Notes: a model not told the origin generated them from the letters alone. A DNA stretch of 13,137 nucleotides from Deltaproteobacteria bacterium (GCA_016844625.1 JAERMN010000165.1:1-13137); one strand, 5' to 3'. Positions 1 through 6,966 are shown, counted from the first letter of the stretch. Program-made: numbers and translations.

Positions 1-732
1 AAACACTACGGCAAACTCGCCGCGGTCGACCAGTTAAATCTCGAAGTTTCCGCCGGCGAGATCTTCGGCTTTCTCGGCCCCAACGGCGCCGGCAAGACCA
101 CGACGATCCGCACCATGATGGGTATTCTCAAGCCCACTTCCGGCCAGATTCTGCTCGGCGAACATGACGTGATCAAGGAACCGGAGAAAGCCAAAGCTAT
201 TTCGGGCTTCATTCCCGACCGGCCATTTATTTACGAGAAATTGAGCGGCAGCGAATTCTTGGCCTTTGTTGGCAAACTGCACCGTATCGAAACCAAACGG
301 CTCGAAGCGCGAATCGCCGAGCTGCTGGGCCACTTGGAGCTCACACCGTGGCAGGACGAGCTGGTTGAAAGTTACTCTCACGGTATGAAACAGCGCTTGG
401 TCGTCTGCGCCGCGCTGATTCATGAACCGCGCATTCTCATCGTCGACGAGCCGATGGTCGGCATGGATCCCAAAGGCGCGCGCACGCTCAAAGATCTCTT
501 TCGCTCGCTCGCCGCCAACGGCACCACGGTGTTTCTGTCGACCCACAGCATCGGCGTCGCCGAAGAAATCTGCCACCGCATCGGCATCATACAAAAAGGC
601 CGGCTGATCGCCTGCGGCACGATGGCGGACATCCATCGCCAAGCCAGCCGCGGCAACGGCCTCAATGGCAATCTCGAAAGCGTCTTTCTCGAACTGACCC
701 ACGAAGCGGGGCAGGAAAGTCGGGGCTCGTGA
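1..732 (+). CDS. ABC transporter ATP-binding protein, ABC-2 exporter type (5' partial)
   Basis: This is the cytoplasmic ATPase subunit that would power the membrane protein encoded next. The window opens inside the gene, in frame 1, at about the A-loop tyrosine (KHYGKLAAVD), so roughly 12-15 N-terminal residues are missing. In window numbering, Walker A is GPNGAGKTT at residues 26-34, the signature is SHGMKQR at 126-132, Walker B is ILIVDEP with Asp149 and Glu150, and the switch histidine is His182 (STHS). The signature departs from the usual SGGQ, as is common in ABC-2 type exporter ATPases such as the EcsA and CcmA-like groups. The usual Q-loop glutamine is not evident; the segment reads FIPDRPFIYEKLSG. 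All catalytic residues are present, so it should be active. The substrate cannot be told from the sequence. Stop codon TGA at 730-732. Confidence 0.93.
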   Translation, partial: KHYGKLAAVDQLNLEVSAGEIFGFLGPNGAGKTTTIRTMMGILKPTSGQILLGEHDVIKEPEKAKAISGFIPDRPFIYEKLSGSEFLAFVGKLHRIETKRLEARIAELLGHLELTPWQDELVESYSHGMKQRLVVCAALIHEPRILIVDEPMVGMDPKGARTLKDLFRSLAANGTTVFLSTHSIGVAEEICHRIGIIQKGRLIACGTMADIHRQASRGNGLNGNLESVFLELTHEAGQESRGS

Positions 733-783
733 TCGTGGATTCCGTTCGAGCGAGCAAAAAGCGCCACAAACCATGGGTAGCAA

Positions 784-951
784 AAATTCGAAGCACGAAA
801 TCAGAAATTCGAAACAAATTCAAAACACGAGATACAAAACAAGTACAATATTCCAAACGGGAGGGATCGGATTCGGCGTTTTGGATTTTCCGAGTTTGAG
901 ATTTCTCTGACTGCGTTTGTTTCGGATTTCGTGCTTCGGATTTCGGATTTT
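784..951. repeat. Imperfect inverted-repeat (hairpin) element
   Basis: This stretch between the ATPase and permease genes is built of short units such as TTCGGATTTC and their complements. The clearest paired arms are CGAAGCACGAAATC (789-802) with its exact complement at 925-938, and CGAAACAAA (810-818) with its complement at 916-924. Weaker inner pairing occurs around 849-857 and 879-887. It could fold into a long interrupted hairpin. Every reading frame through it gives low-complexity peptide, so I treat it as non-coding. Similar dispersed repeats that read as spurious NPKSEARNPK-like peptides are familiar from large environmental bacterial genomes; that comparison is from memory, not from a search. 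Confidence 0.7.
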
Positions 952-972
952 GATTCACCCCTGAGAGCACCC

Positions 973-2664
973 ATGACCGCCGTCGCCCTATTACTCTCGC
1001 CGCTCTGGCTCACTTGGAAGAATAGCTTTTTTCGCAGCCAAACTTCTTGGCGCCGCCGATTGCTGCTCGGCGTTCTCGCCGGCGCCTTTTGGTTCGGCAC
1101 CTTTGTGCTGATTCGCCGTGTGCTACGTTACTTCGAAACCGTCTACGAGCTCGGTCCCGCTTTAGCCTACCAGCTCTTGCTGATCATTTTGCTGACGTTC
1201 TTATCGATGTTGCTGTTCAGCAACTTGGTCGCCGCGTTGTCGACCTTCTTTCTCGCCCGCGATCTCGACTTGGTGCAATCGACGCCGGTGGCACCGAGTG
1301 GATTTTTCTACGCCCGGCTAATCGCCACCACGGTGAATTCGTCCTGGATGGTGCTGTTCTTCAGCTTGCCGATCTTCGCCGCCTACGGCGCGGTGTTTGG
1401 CGGCGCCGTCACGCTTTATCTATGGGTCGCCGTTATTTTGCCGCTGTTTCTGGTCATTCCCGCCTCGATCGGCGTCCTGATCACTCACCTCTTAGTTTAT
1501 TGCCTGCCCGCCCGGCGTATTCGCGACATTCTTTTTTTCATCGGCCTGTTCGCCTTTCTCGTTATGTATTTCTTGTTTCGCTTCTCCCAGCCGGAGCGGC
1601 TGGTGCAGCCGGAGTCCTTCGGCAGCTTCATGCAGTTTCTCAGTGCCATGGAAACTCCGTCATCGTCCTTCTTGCCGAGCAGCTGGTCAGCGGAAATCCT
1701 CGCCGGCACTTTGTTCAAGCGCGACACGGAGCAAGGCTTCTTCTTCGCGCTGCTGGCGAGCTATGCGCTGTTTCTCCCGGTCGCCACCAGCTGGGTCTCA
1801 GGCGCCGTCTATCTCGACGGTTGGTCCAAAGCGCAGGAGTCGCGCCAAGGACGGCGCAAGCTCGCTTGGCTCGATAATTTCTTGGAATGGCTGACGCGGC
1901 CATTCCCGGAAATTACTCGCGCGCTGATGCTGAAGGACATCAAGACATTCCTGCGCGACACCACGCAGTGGTCGCAGCTATTTCTCTTGGTCGCGCTGAT
2001 CGTCGTCTATCTTTACAATTTCAAAGTCCTGCCGCTCGATCGCTCGCCGATGCCCGCCGGCACTATCCGCACCATCGTCTCGTTCGCCAACTTGGCGCTT
2101 GCGGGTTTCGTCCTGAGTGCCATCGCGATGCGCTTCGCTTTCCCGGCCGTGAGTCTGGAGGGCAAAGCGTTTTGGCTGCTGCAAACCGCGCCCATCGCGC
2201 TCCGTTCGCTCCTCTGGAGCAAGTTTTGGCTGAATTTCATTCCGCTCCTTTGCCTGGGCGAATTGTTGATTTTCCTCAGCAACCTTTTGCTTCAGGTGCC
2301 GGCGTGGATGATGACCCTATCGCTCATCTCGGTTTTCTTGATGACCTTCGGCATCACAGCTATCGGCGTCGGCCTCGGCGCGCTCTATCCGAATTTCAAT
2401 TACGAGAACGCCGCGGAAATTCCCACCAGTGTCGGTGGCGCAGTGTCGATGATCGTCAGCATCGGCTTCATCGGCGTCGCTGTGATGATCGAAGCCTGGC
2501 CGATTTACCAGTTGTCGATGCAAGCCTTGCGCCGCGGCAAAGTCGCCCTGCCGGAGTTTTGGACGATCGCGCCGCCGCTTTTGCTCGTGTTAGCACTCAC
2601 CATCGTCACGGTCGTTGTCGCGCTACGGCTGGGGGTGAAGAATTTGGAACGAATCACCGACTAG
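973..2664 (+). CDS. Large ABC exporter membrane protein (permease)
   Basis: This is a polytopic inner-membrane protein of 563 residues, the likely membrane partner of the ATPase upstream. About twelve hydrophobic segments are visible, including strongly apolar runs near residues 30-46, 62-88, 125-180 and 190-208, and several more in the C-terminal half. A hydrophilic loop rich in charged residues lies in the middle. Near the C-terminus there is a PNFNYENAAEIPTSVGG segment, which I associate with large putative ABC exporter permeases (a Pfam ABC_export-like family); the assignment is from pattern memory. I chose the ATG at 973 because the upstream GTG at 931 lies inside the hairpin repeat. No strong ribosome site precedes 973 (only GAGAG). 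The 240-bp gap from the ATPase gene is unusually long for such a pair. Substrate unknown. Confidence 0.85.
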   Translation: MTAVALLLSPLWLTWKNSFFRSQTSWRRRLLLGVLAGAFWFGTFVLIRRVLRYFETVYELGPALAYQLLLIILLTFLSMLLFSNLVAALSTFFLARDLDLVQSTPVAPSGFFYARLIATTVNSSWMVLFFSLPIFAAYGAVFGGAVTLYLWVAVILPLFLVIPASIGVLITHLLVYCLPARRIRDILFFIGLFAFLVMYFLFRFSQPERLVQPESFGSFMQFLSAMETPSSSFLPSSWSAEILAGTLFKRDTEQGFFFALLASYALFLPVATSWVSGAVYLDGWSKAQESRQGRRKLAWLDNFLEWLTRPFPEITRALMLKDIKTFLRDTTQWSQLFLLVALIVVYLYNFKVLPLDRSPMPAGTIRTIVSFANLALAGFVLSAIAMRFAFPAVSLEGKAFWLLQTAPIALRSLLWSKFWLNFIPLLCLGELLIFLSNLLLQVPAWMMTLSLISVFLMTFGITAIGVGLGALYPNFNYENAAEIPTSVGGAVSMIVSIGFIGVAVMIEAWPIYQLSMQALRRGKVALPEFWTIAPPLLLVLALTIVTVVVALRLGVKNLERITD

Positions 2665-2699
2665 TCAGGAGCGAAAGACATTTACGAGGAGGATCGACA

Positions 2700-3365
2700 G
2701 TGCAATTAGCCCACACGATTTACCAACCGCCCGGCGCCGGGCCGCATCCGACGATTCTTACTCTACACGGCCGCGGCGCCAACGCCTTCGATCTGCTCAG
2801 CCTGGCGCCGTATCTTTGCGGCGGAAAATTTTTGATCATCTGTCCCCAGGCGCCATTGGCAACACAGATCAGCCCCGACCAGGTCGGCTACGCCTGGTAT
2901 TCGATGAGTTTGGGCGGCGCGCCGGACGTGCAAGGAATGCTAGCGTCGCAAAAGCAGCTACAATCCGTGCTTGACGACTGCGTTAATCGCTACCCCATCG
3001 ATAGGAAAAAATTGCTGGTGCTCGGTTTCAGCCAAGGTGGCGTGATGGCTTATAGTTTAGCGCTGGCTAATCCGGAACGCTTCGCCGCGCTGGTCGCGCT
3101 CAGCAGCTGGCTGCCGCCCGAGCTGGTGCCGCTGCTCAACGTCAGCGCCAAAGTCCAAGCGCTGCCGACCCTCGTCCACCACGGCAAGCAAGACCCGACG
3201 ATTGAAGTCGAACGAGCGCGAAAGTCTGTTGAACGTTTGCGGGAAATGAAAATGGCGCCAACTTATCGCGAATACGAGATGGGCCATGAAATCAGGCCGA
3301 GAAGCCTCGCGGACATCTCGGCCTGGATTGAACAAACAGTGAGGGCAACTGAGGGTCGCCCGTAG
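2700..3365 (+). CDS. Alpha/beta hydrolase, phospholipase/carboxylesterase family
   Basis: This is a 221-residue cytoplasmic serine esterase of the small phospholipase/carboxylesterase (acyl-protein thioesterase-like) family. The start is GTG at 2700, preceded by a strong ribosome site GAGGAGG. The nucleophile is Ser111 in GFSQGG, the acid is probably Asp165 (GKQDPTIEVE) and the base His196 (MGHEI), in the expected order and spacing. The oxyanion-hole motif LHGRG lies at residues 22-26. Length matches the family and no signal peptide is seen. The gene starts 35 bp after the permease stop, so co-transcription is likely. Members hydrolyse short acyl esters or thioesters; the natural substrate and any link to the transporter are unknown. 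The open frame continues upstream inside the permease gene, but that extension is a shadow. Confidence 0.92.
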   Translation: MQLAHTIYQPPGAGPHPTILTLHGRGANAFDLLSLAPYLCGGKFLIICPQAPLATQISPDQVGYAWYSMSLGGAPDVQGMLASQKQLQSVLDDCVNRYPIDRKKLLVLGFSQGGVMAYSLALANPERFAALVALSSWLPPELVPLLNVSAKVQALPTLVHHGKQDPTIEVERARKSVERLREMKMAPTYREYEMGHEIRPRSLADISAWIEQTVRATEGRP

Positions 3366-3372
3366 TATTGCG

Positions 3373-3594
3373 TTACGCGCGCACGTAACTCAAATTTTTT
3401 GTTGGGCCGGCCCCGGGTCGGACCACAATATGTCTTAGTAATTTCAGCATTTTCTCCCAGGAGGTAGCGTTGTCCAGCGTTAGAGCGTCATTGTCGCTGG
3501 CATAATCAACCCCGTAGTAGAAATTTGATTTAGTAGTAGTGCTGAGTGAAGTGCCAGTCGGACCGAGTAGAAAATGGCGGTTCGCGCGGGGCAT
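3373..3594 (-). CDS. Possible small hypothetical ORF or gene remnant
   Basis: This is a 73-residue open frame starting at an ATG on the minus strand, closed by an in-frame stop only four codons upstream. The protein contains FYYGVDYASDNDALTL followed by a hydrophobic helix-like segment WEKMLKLLRHIVV, which looks more protein-like than typical shadow frames. I recognise no family. The Shine-Dalgarno match is weak (AAGAG) and there is no partner gene. The N-terminal part has no signal peptide. It may be the tail of a decayed gene rather than a working one. Confidence 0.2.
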   Translation of the reverse strand: MPRANRHFLLGPTGTSLSTTTKSNFYYGVDYASDNDALTLDNATSWEKMLKLLRHIVVRPGAGPTKNLSYVRA

Positions 3595-3709
3595 CGCTGT
3601 CTCTTAGAACGTTCGTTTTACCTGCAAAAAGACTGCTCTAAGTGCCTAGACTACCACTATTCTGCGATCTTATATTGCCGGATCAATATGTTGCGCGGGT
3701 CCGACCCGG
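3413..3709. repeat. 12-bp inverted repeat pair spanning about 300 bp
   Basis: CCGGGTCGGACC at 3413-3424 is matched by its exact reverse complement at 3698-3709. Both arms sit in the gene-poor stretch before the toxin gene. The spacing and arm length fit the ends of a small non-autonomous or decayed mobile element, but no target duplication or transposase is visible, so this is only a structural description. Confidence 0.45.
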
Positions 3710-3908
3710 CGCTCAGCCGGCGCTCAATGGCGCTCACCCCGCAAGACTCACCTTCCGTCAATGGTCGCCGACGGCGGATGTGAAAACATCGCCAACATGA
3801 TTGACCAACAACGGATAGCGCAAAATCTTTCTCAGGTTTAGAAGGATATTTTCGCCAACGTGATTGTAAAGATTGTTATGTTAGAATGTCTGTAGCCTTC
3901 CTTGAAAA

Positions 3909-3928
3909 TGTACTATTAAAGTGGTACA
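3909..3928. promoter_or_regulatory. Candidate operator for the toxin-antitoxin operon
   Basis: TGTAC (3909-3913) and GTACA (3924-3928) form an inverted repeat with a 10-bp AT-rich spacer, ending three bases before the toxin start. Toxin-antitoxin operons of this type are usually repressed by the antitoxin, or the complex, binding such a palindrome over the promoter. The -10 and -35 elements are not clear here; the AT-rich TACTATTAA inside the spacer could be a -10. Confidence 0.35.
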
Positions 3929-3931
3929 CAT

Positions 3932-4321
3932 ATGAAAGATCGAGAATATATCGTTTATGAAGGCCGAGCGTTTACCGTCGAATGGTATTACGATGCCGAC
4001 GGCAAGAGTCAGCCTTTAAACTACTACCTGGAACTGGACAAAAAACAGCGGATTAAATTGCTCAACCTTGTGAAATTGATCGGCGATGAAGGGAAGATAC
4101 TTAACAAAGAGAAATTCAGGAACGAAGGCGATAAAATATTTGCTTTTAAACCGCAGCCGGACAGATTTCTTTGTTTTTTCTTCGAGGGTGGGAAAATCAT
4201 TATAACGAACGCCTTCGTCAAAAAGCAGGACAAGCTGCCCGCCAACGAAAAAGACAGAGCCTTGCGGCATATGCGGGATTTCTTAGAACGCTTTAAAAAA
4301 GGAACTTACTACGATGGCTAG
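3932..4321 (+). CDS. Type II toxin, RelE/HigB superfamily (phage Gp49-like)
   Basis: This is a 129-residue protein with the look of the RelE/ParE superfamily, closest in pattern to the HigB/phage Gp49-like group. These are usually ribosome-dependent mRNA endonucleases that stop translation when the antitoxin is lost. The central part, KIFAFKPQPDRFLCFFFEGG followed by KIIITNAFVKKQDKLP, matches the strand pairs and the lysine-rich FVKK..KLP motif of that group, and a basic helix follows (DRALRHMRDFLERFKKG). The start is ATG at 3932; no good Shine-Dalgarno sequence precedes it. It overlaps the antitoxin gene by 8 bp. Base composition is clearly more AT-rich than the flanking core genes, suggesting acquisition by transfer. 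Toxin-first order is typical of HigBA-type modules. Function is inferred from family resemblance and context. Confidence 0.82.
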   Translation: MKDREYIVYEGRAFTVEWYYDADGKSQPLNYYLELDKKQRIKLLNLVKLIGDEGKILNKEKFRNEGDKIFAFKPQPDRFLCFFFEGGKIIITNAFVKKQDKLPANEKDRALRHMRDFLERFKKGTYYDG

Positions 4322-4613
4322 AAAAAAATCGACATTCGAGCGCGAAATGCACAACCCGGAATTCCGGGAAACCTTTGAGAAGGAATATAACGAGCTTCTT
4401 CTCTCAGAGCTGCTTTGCGCCGTGATGGAAGAAGATGAAATCTCGGTTCGGAGATTAGCGAAAGCGGCAAACCTCTCCCCGTCCGTGATTCAAAAAATCC
4501 GCAAGGGCCAGCAAAAGGACGTGAAGGTTGGAAACTTTATCAGCATCATGCAGGAATGCGGCTACAACCTCATCTTGGAAAAAGGCGACCAGCGCATTCA
4601 CTTGCATACATAA
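4314..4613 (+). CDS. Antitoxin with XRE-type helix-turn-helix domain
   Basis: This 99-residue protein is the predicted partner that neutralises the toxin encoded just upstream and represses their shared operon. The helix-turn-helix lies at about residues 44-66: SVRRLAKAANLSPSVIQKIR has the usual Ala/Leu/Ser spacing of the Cro/CI type. The N-terminal 40 residues are rich in charged, helix-forming residues (FEREMHNPEFRETFEKEYNE) and could be the toxin-wrapping part, although which end binds toxin is not shown. The start ATG at 4314 lies within the toxin gene (8-bp overlap, translational coupling) and has its own ribosome site AAGGAA at 4299-4304. Length and order fit HigA-like antitoxins. Confidence 0.83.
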   Translation: MARKKSTFEREMHNPEFRETFEKEYNELLLSELLCAVMEEDEISVRRLAKAANLSPSVIQKIRKGQQKDVKVGNFISIMQECGYNLILEKGDQRIHLHT

Positions 4614-4695
4614 ATGATAAGATTTTCTTCGGGCGTATTCGGACCGGAGGTGTCCCCGATCGCCATTGCTTTAATCCCCACGACCTCTCCGATGA

Positions 4696-4926
4696 AGCCT
4701 TTGCATAGTCAGCGCCGCCCCCGGCGACCCCGGCTGGTTCCACGGCCACTTCGGCGCATCGAAAGAACCGTTGCGCGTGGTCGCGTTCCTGGGCGGCTTT
4801 CCCAGGCGAATCAAGGGTGTCCCTGGAGCAGATTGGTGGGGATTGATTGAGGGGTCACATCTGAAGTTCACAGTTGACGCCGTTTCGGAATCAGCGTCGA
4901 TCCTGTCGAACGTTGAGTTCGTATAG
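4696..4926 (+). pseudogene. Possible gene remnant, family unknown
   Basis: This 76-codon open stretch lacks a start codon; an in-frame TGA lies just before it. It reads as plausible protein, for example GDPGWFHGHFGASKEPLRVV, then ADWWGLIEGS, ending VSESASILSNVEFV. Aromatic and glycine-rich motifs of this kind are unusual in random frames of GC-rich DNA. I cannot assign a family. It may be the C-terminal end of a gene whose front was lost, or simply chance. Confidence 0.22.
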
Positions 4927-4987
4927 AGTTACTCAACTCCAGACTTGACCCGTTTTCACTTGCCGTTCTCAATGGTTGGAAACAATC

Positions 4988-5015
4988 GTAGGGGCGACCG
5001 GCCGGTCGCCCCTAC
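4988..5015. repeat. Perfect 28-bp palindrome
   Basis: The sequence GTAGGGGCGACCGG is followed directly by its exact reverse complement, so the 28 bp read the same on both strands with no loop. It lies 27 bp beyond the stop codon of the convergent protease gene. Near-identical GTAGGGGCG...CGCCCCTAC palindromes are scattered in many environmental bacterial genomes (from memory). It could act as a hairpin in transcripts from either side, but there is no T-tract for classical termination. Confidence 0.8.
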
Positions 5016-5042
5016 AGGAATGAACGCTGGGTACGGCGCGGT

Positions 5043-5933
5043 TTAACTCCGCATGTAGCTCAAGTCTTTCGCCATCGCCTCAAGGCGGGCAACGCGCTCT
5101 TCCATCGCTGGATGCGTGCTGAACAGCGACGCCAAGCCACCGCCGCTGAGCGGGCTGACGATAAACATATGCGCCGTGGCATTTTGCGTCGCGTTGCTCA
5201 CTTGCAGAGGAATATTCTGCGCACCCATGTGCAGCTTACGTAGCGCGCTGGCCAAAGCCAACGGATCGCCGGAAATCTTCGCGCCGCCGGCATCCGCCAG
5301 ATACTCACGCGAACGCGACACCGCCATCTGAATCAGCATCGCCGCCAGCGGTGCGACGATCATCATGAACAGTAAGCTGAAGATATTGCCGCCGCCGCCG
5401 CCGCCGCCTTCGTCGCGATCACGGCCGCCGCCACCGAACATCATGCCCCACTGCGCCATGTAAGCCATATAGCTGATCGCACCGGCAAGCGTCGCGGCGA
5501 TGCTGCTGATTAGGATGTCACGGTGTTTCACATGCGACAGCTCGTGCCCGAGCACGCCGGCCAACTCGCGTTTGTTGAGAATGCGCCGAATACCTTGCGT
5601 GACGGCCACCGCCGCGTGCTCCGGGTTGCGCCCCGTCGCGAAAGCGTTGGGCGTGTCTTCCGGAATCACGTAAACCTTCGGCATGGGCAGACCGCCCTTC
5701 GCCGCCAATTCCTGCACTAGGCCATAGAGTTCGGGATCGTCGTTCGCGGTTATTTCTTGACCGCCGTACATTTTAAGGACGATCTTGTCGCTAAACCAAT
5801 AGCTGAAGAAATTCATCGCGCCGGCCATGATCAAAGCCATGATCGCGCCATTGGGGCCGCCGACCATCTGGCCGATCCAAACCACCAGCGCCGTCAAAGC
5901 CGCCAGAAGAATTGTCGTGCGAAAACCGTTCAT
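5043..5933 (-). CDS. htpX: HtpX-type membrane zinc metalloprotease (M48 family)
   Basis: This is a 296-residue inner-membrane protease that degrades misfolded membrane proteins, with its active site facing the cytoplasm. The zinc site is HELSH at residues 130-134, with Glu131 catalytic, and the third ligand is Glu210 in SREYLADAGGA. Four hydrophobic segments are visible: about 7-26, 29-47, 142-163 and 184-205. The loop between the last two holds an unusual run of seven glycines (176-182), encoded by seven repeated GCC triplets on the plus strand (5388-5408). Length and motif spacing match HtpX. The ATG at 5931-5933 has a strong ribosome site (GGAGG, 5941-5945) and a good promoter upstream. 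In other bacteria htpX is often induced by envelope or heat stress; no such regulator site was recognised here. Confidence 0.95.
   Translation of the reverse strand: MNGFRTTILLAALTALVVWIGQMVGGPNGAIMALIMAGAMNFFSYWFSDKIVLKMYGGQEITANDDPELYGLVQELAAKGGLPMPKVYVIPEDTPNAFATGRNPEHAAVAVTQGIRRILNKRELAGVLGHELSHVKHRDILISSIAATLAGAISYMAYMAQWGMMFGGGGRDRDEGGGGGGGNIFSLLFMMIVAPLAAMLIQMAVSRSREYLADAGGAKISGDPLALASALRKLHMGAQNIPLQVSNATQNATAHMFIVSPLSGGGLASLFSTHPAMEERVARLEAMAKDLSYMRS
5388..5408. repeat. (GCC)7 trinucleotide repeat inside htpX
   Basis: Seven consecutive GCC triplets on the plus strand encode seven glycines in the protease loop. Slippage would add or remove whole glycines without breaking the frame. 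Confidence 0.9.
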
Positions 5934-5958
5934 AGCTTTTCCTCCATCTACGTTAGCT

Positions 5959-5986
5959 ATCCTACGAAACGATTGGGTTAAGTCAA
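5959..5986 (-). promoter_or_regulatory. Sigma70-like promoter for htpX
   Basis: On the minus strand TTGACT (5981-5986) is followed after 16 bp by TAGGAT (5959-5964), close to the housekeeping consensus. Transcription would begin near 5952 and give a leader of about 20 nt that contains the GGAGG ribosome site. Confidence 0.6.
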
Positions 5987-6045
5987 GATGCGAATTTACC
6001 TGGCGAGAATCTGCGTACGATCCGGTCGAAATTCAAGTCCCCCGT

Positions 6046-6075
6046 TTCAAAAATCCGGCAAATATGACTTAGTAT
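6046..6075 (+). promoter_or_regulatory. Weak candidate promoter for the oxidoreductase pseudogene
   Basis: TTCAAA (6046-6051) and TAGTAT (6070-6075) are 18 bp apart and lie 30 bp before the start codon. Each hexamer is a partial match, so this is a tentative call. Confidence 0.25.
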
Positions 6076-6104
6076 CGGCCAGTTGAAAGCCGGAGGAGTG
6101 AACT

Positions 6105-6945
6105 ATGCGAATTGGACTGGTTTTTCCGCAAACTGAGATCGGCTCTGATCCATATTTAATCAAAGACTACGCCCAAGCTGCCGAGGAACTCGGTTTCGCG
6201 CATATTCTCGCCTACGACCATGTCATCGGCGCCAATCCGGCGAGCCGCCCCAATTGGAAACCGCCCTATAGCCATTTAGACATGTTCCATGAGCCCTTTG
6301 TTCTGTTCGGCTATCTGGCCGGGGTAACCAAAAAAATTGAATTGGTCACCGGCATCATCATCCTGCCCCAGCGCCAAACCGTATGTCTTGAGCGGCGGCC
6401 GCTTACGCTTCGGCATCGGCATCGGCTGGAACCCGGTGGAATACGAAGCCCTCGGCGAAGATTTTAGGAATCGCGGCCGCCGGTCGGAAGAGCAGATCGA
6501 AGTCCTGCGCAAGCTCTGGACTCAAGAGCTGGTGACGTTCGAAGGCCGTTGGCACAAGATCACCGATGCCGGCATCAACCCGCTGCCGATTCAGCGGCCC
6601 ATTCCAATTTGGTTTGGCGGCAGCGACGAACGCGCTATGCGCCGGCTCGGAAAACTCGGCGATGGCTGGTTTCCCCTTTTGAACCCAGATGAGAAGTGCC
6701 GGGCGCTGATCGAGAAAGTTCGCGGCTATGCAAAAGAAGCCGGCCGCGATCCTAAGGGAATTGGCATTGAAGGCCGAGTCTCATTCGGCCGAGGCTCACC
6801 CGAAGCTTGGTCGAAGGATTTACAAGACTGGAAGTCCCTCGGCGCCACACATATAAGTTTCAACACCATGAAGGCCGGACTGAATTCAGCGTCCGCCCAC
6901 ATCGAAGCGCTGCGGCGGTTTAGCAAGATCGCAGTGACAGGCTAA
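6105..6945 (+). pseudogene. F420-dependent luciferase-like oxidoreductase, frameshifted
   Basis: The gene encodes a luciferase-like (LLM class) flavin/F420-type oxidoreductase, most like the TIGR03619-type family, but the frame is broken. The first part (6105-6383, ATG with strong GGAGGAG site) reads MRIGLVFPQTEIGSDPYLIK up to ILPQRQTV at residue 93. The homology resumes in another frame at 6385 with VLSGGRLRFGIGIGW and runs to the TAA at 6943-6945. In intact relatives about ten residues (LVAKQAAEVD-like) lie between these two blocks, so roughly 29 nt appear to be deleted, which both removes a conserved helix and shifts the frame. Rejoined, it would be about 290 residues, normal for the family. 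The remaining sequence shows no further lesions, so the break is recent or is an assembly error. Divergent from htpX. Confidence 0.85.
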
Positions 6946-6966
6946 GTCAGGGATCATGAAAAGATC

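Larger units (their letters stand above)
3366..3931. other. Gene-poor stretch upstream of the toxin-antitoxin pair
   Basis: This 566-bp stretch has no convincing gene. It is less GC-rich than the genes to its left. It holds a 12-bp inverted repeat (3413-3424 and 3698-3709), three close copies of GGCGCTCA (3708, 3719 and 3729), and a direct repeat in which CGCCAACATGATTG (about 3790) recurs as CGCCAACGTGATTG about 63 bp later. One minus-strand frame of 73 codons (3373-3594) has protein-like composition but no recognised family. The stretch may be the edge of an acquired segment or a decayed mobile element. Confidence 0.5.
4614..5042. other. Gene-poor stretch with possible decayed coding fragments
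   Basis: This 429-bp gap lies between the antitoxin stop and the convergent protease gene. Two short open stretches have protein-like composition: one in frame 2 ending at 4708 (FNPHDLSDEAFA then stop) and one in frame 1 from 4696 to 4926. Neither has a credible start codon and ribosome site, and neither matches a family I know. They could be remnants of genes broken when the island was inserted. The only clear element is the perfect palindrome at 4988-5015. Confidence 0.45.

Noticed and set aside
34..783. Long minus-strand open frame opposite the ATPase gene
   Set aside because: It is the antisense shadow of a clear ABC ATPase with all motifs in the plus-strand frame.
1887..2699. N-terminal extension of the esterase frame into the permease gene
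   Set aside because: The extension is Arg/His/Ala-rich shadow sequence, while a strong ribosome site and GTG at 2700 begin a normal family-length esterase.
3574..3783. 69-codon plus-strand frame before the toxin
   Set aside because: No ribosome site, Arg-rich tail derived from short repeats, and it overlaps the inverted repeat arm.
3773..3793. Small hairpin (GATGT-GAAA-ACATC) as a terminator
   Set aside because: Short bulged stem, no T-tract, and no gene end nearby.
6337..6945. Second oxidoreductase frame as an independent gene starting at 6337
   Set aside because: Its first 16 codons are the out-of-frame copy of the upstream part; the true homology begins at 6385 and continues the interrupted protein.
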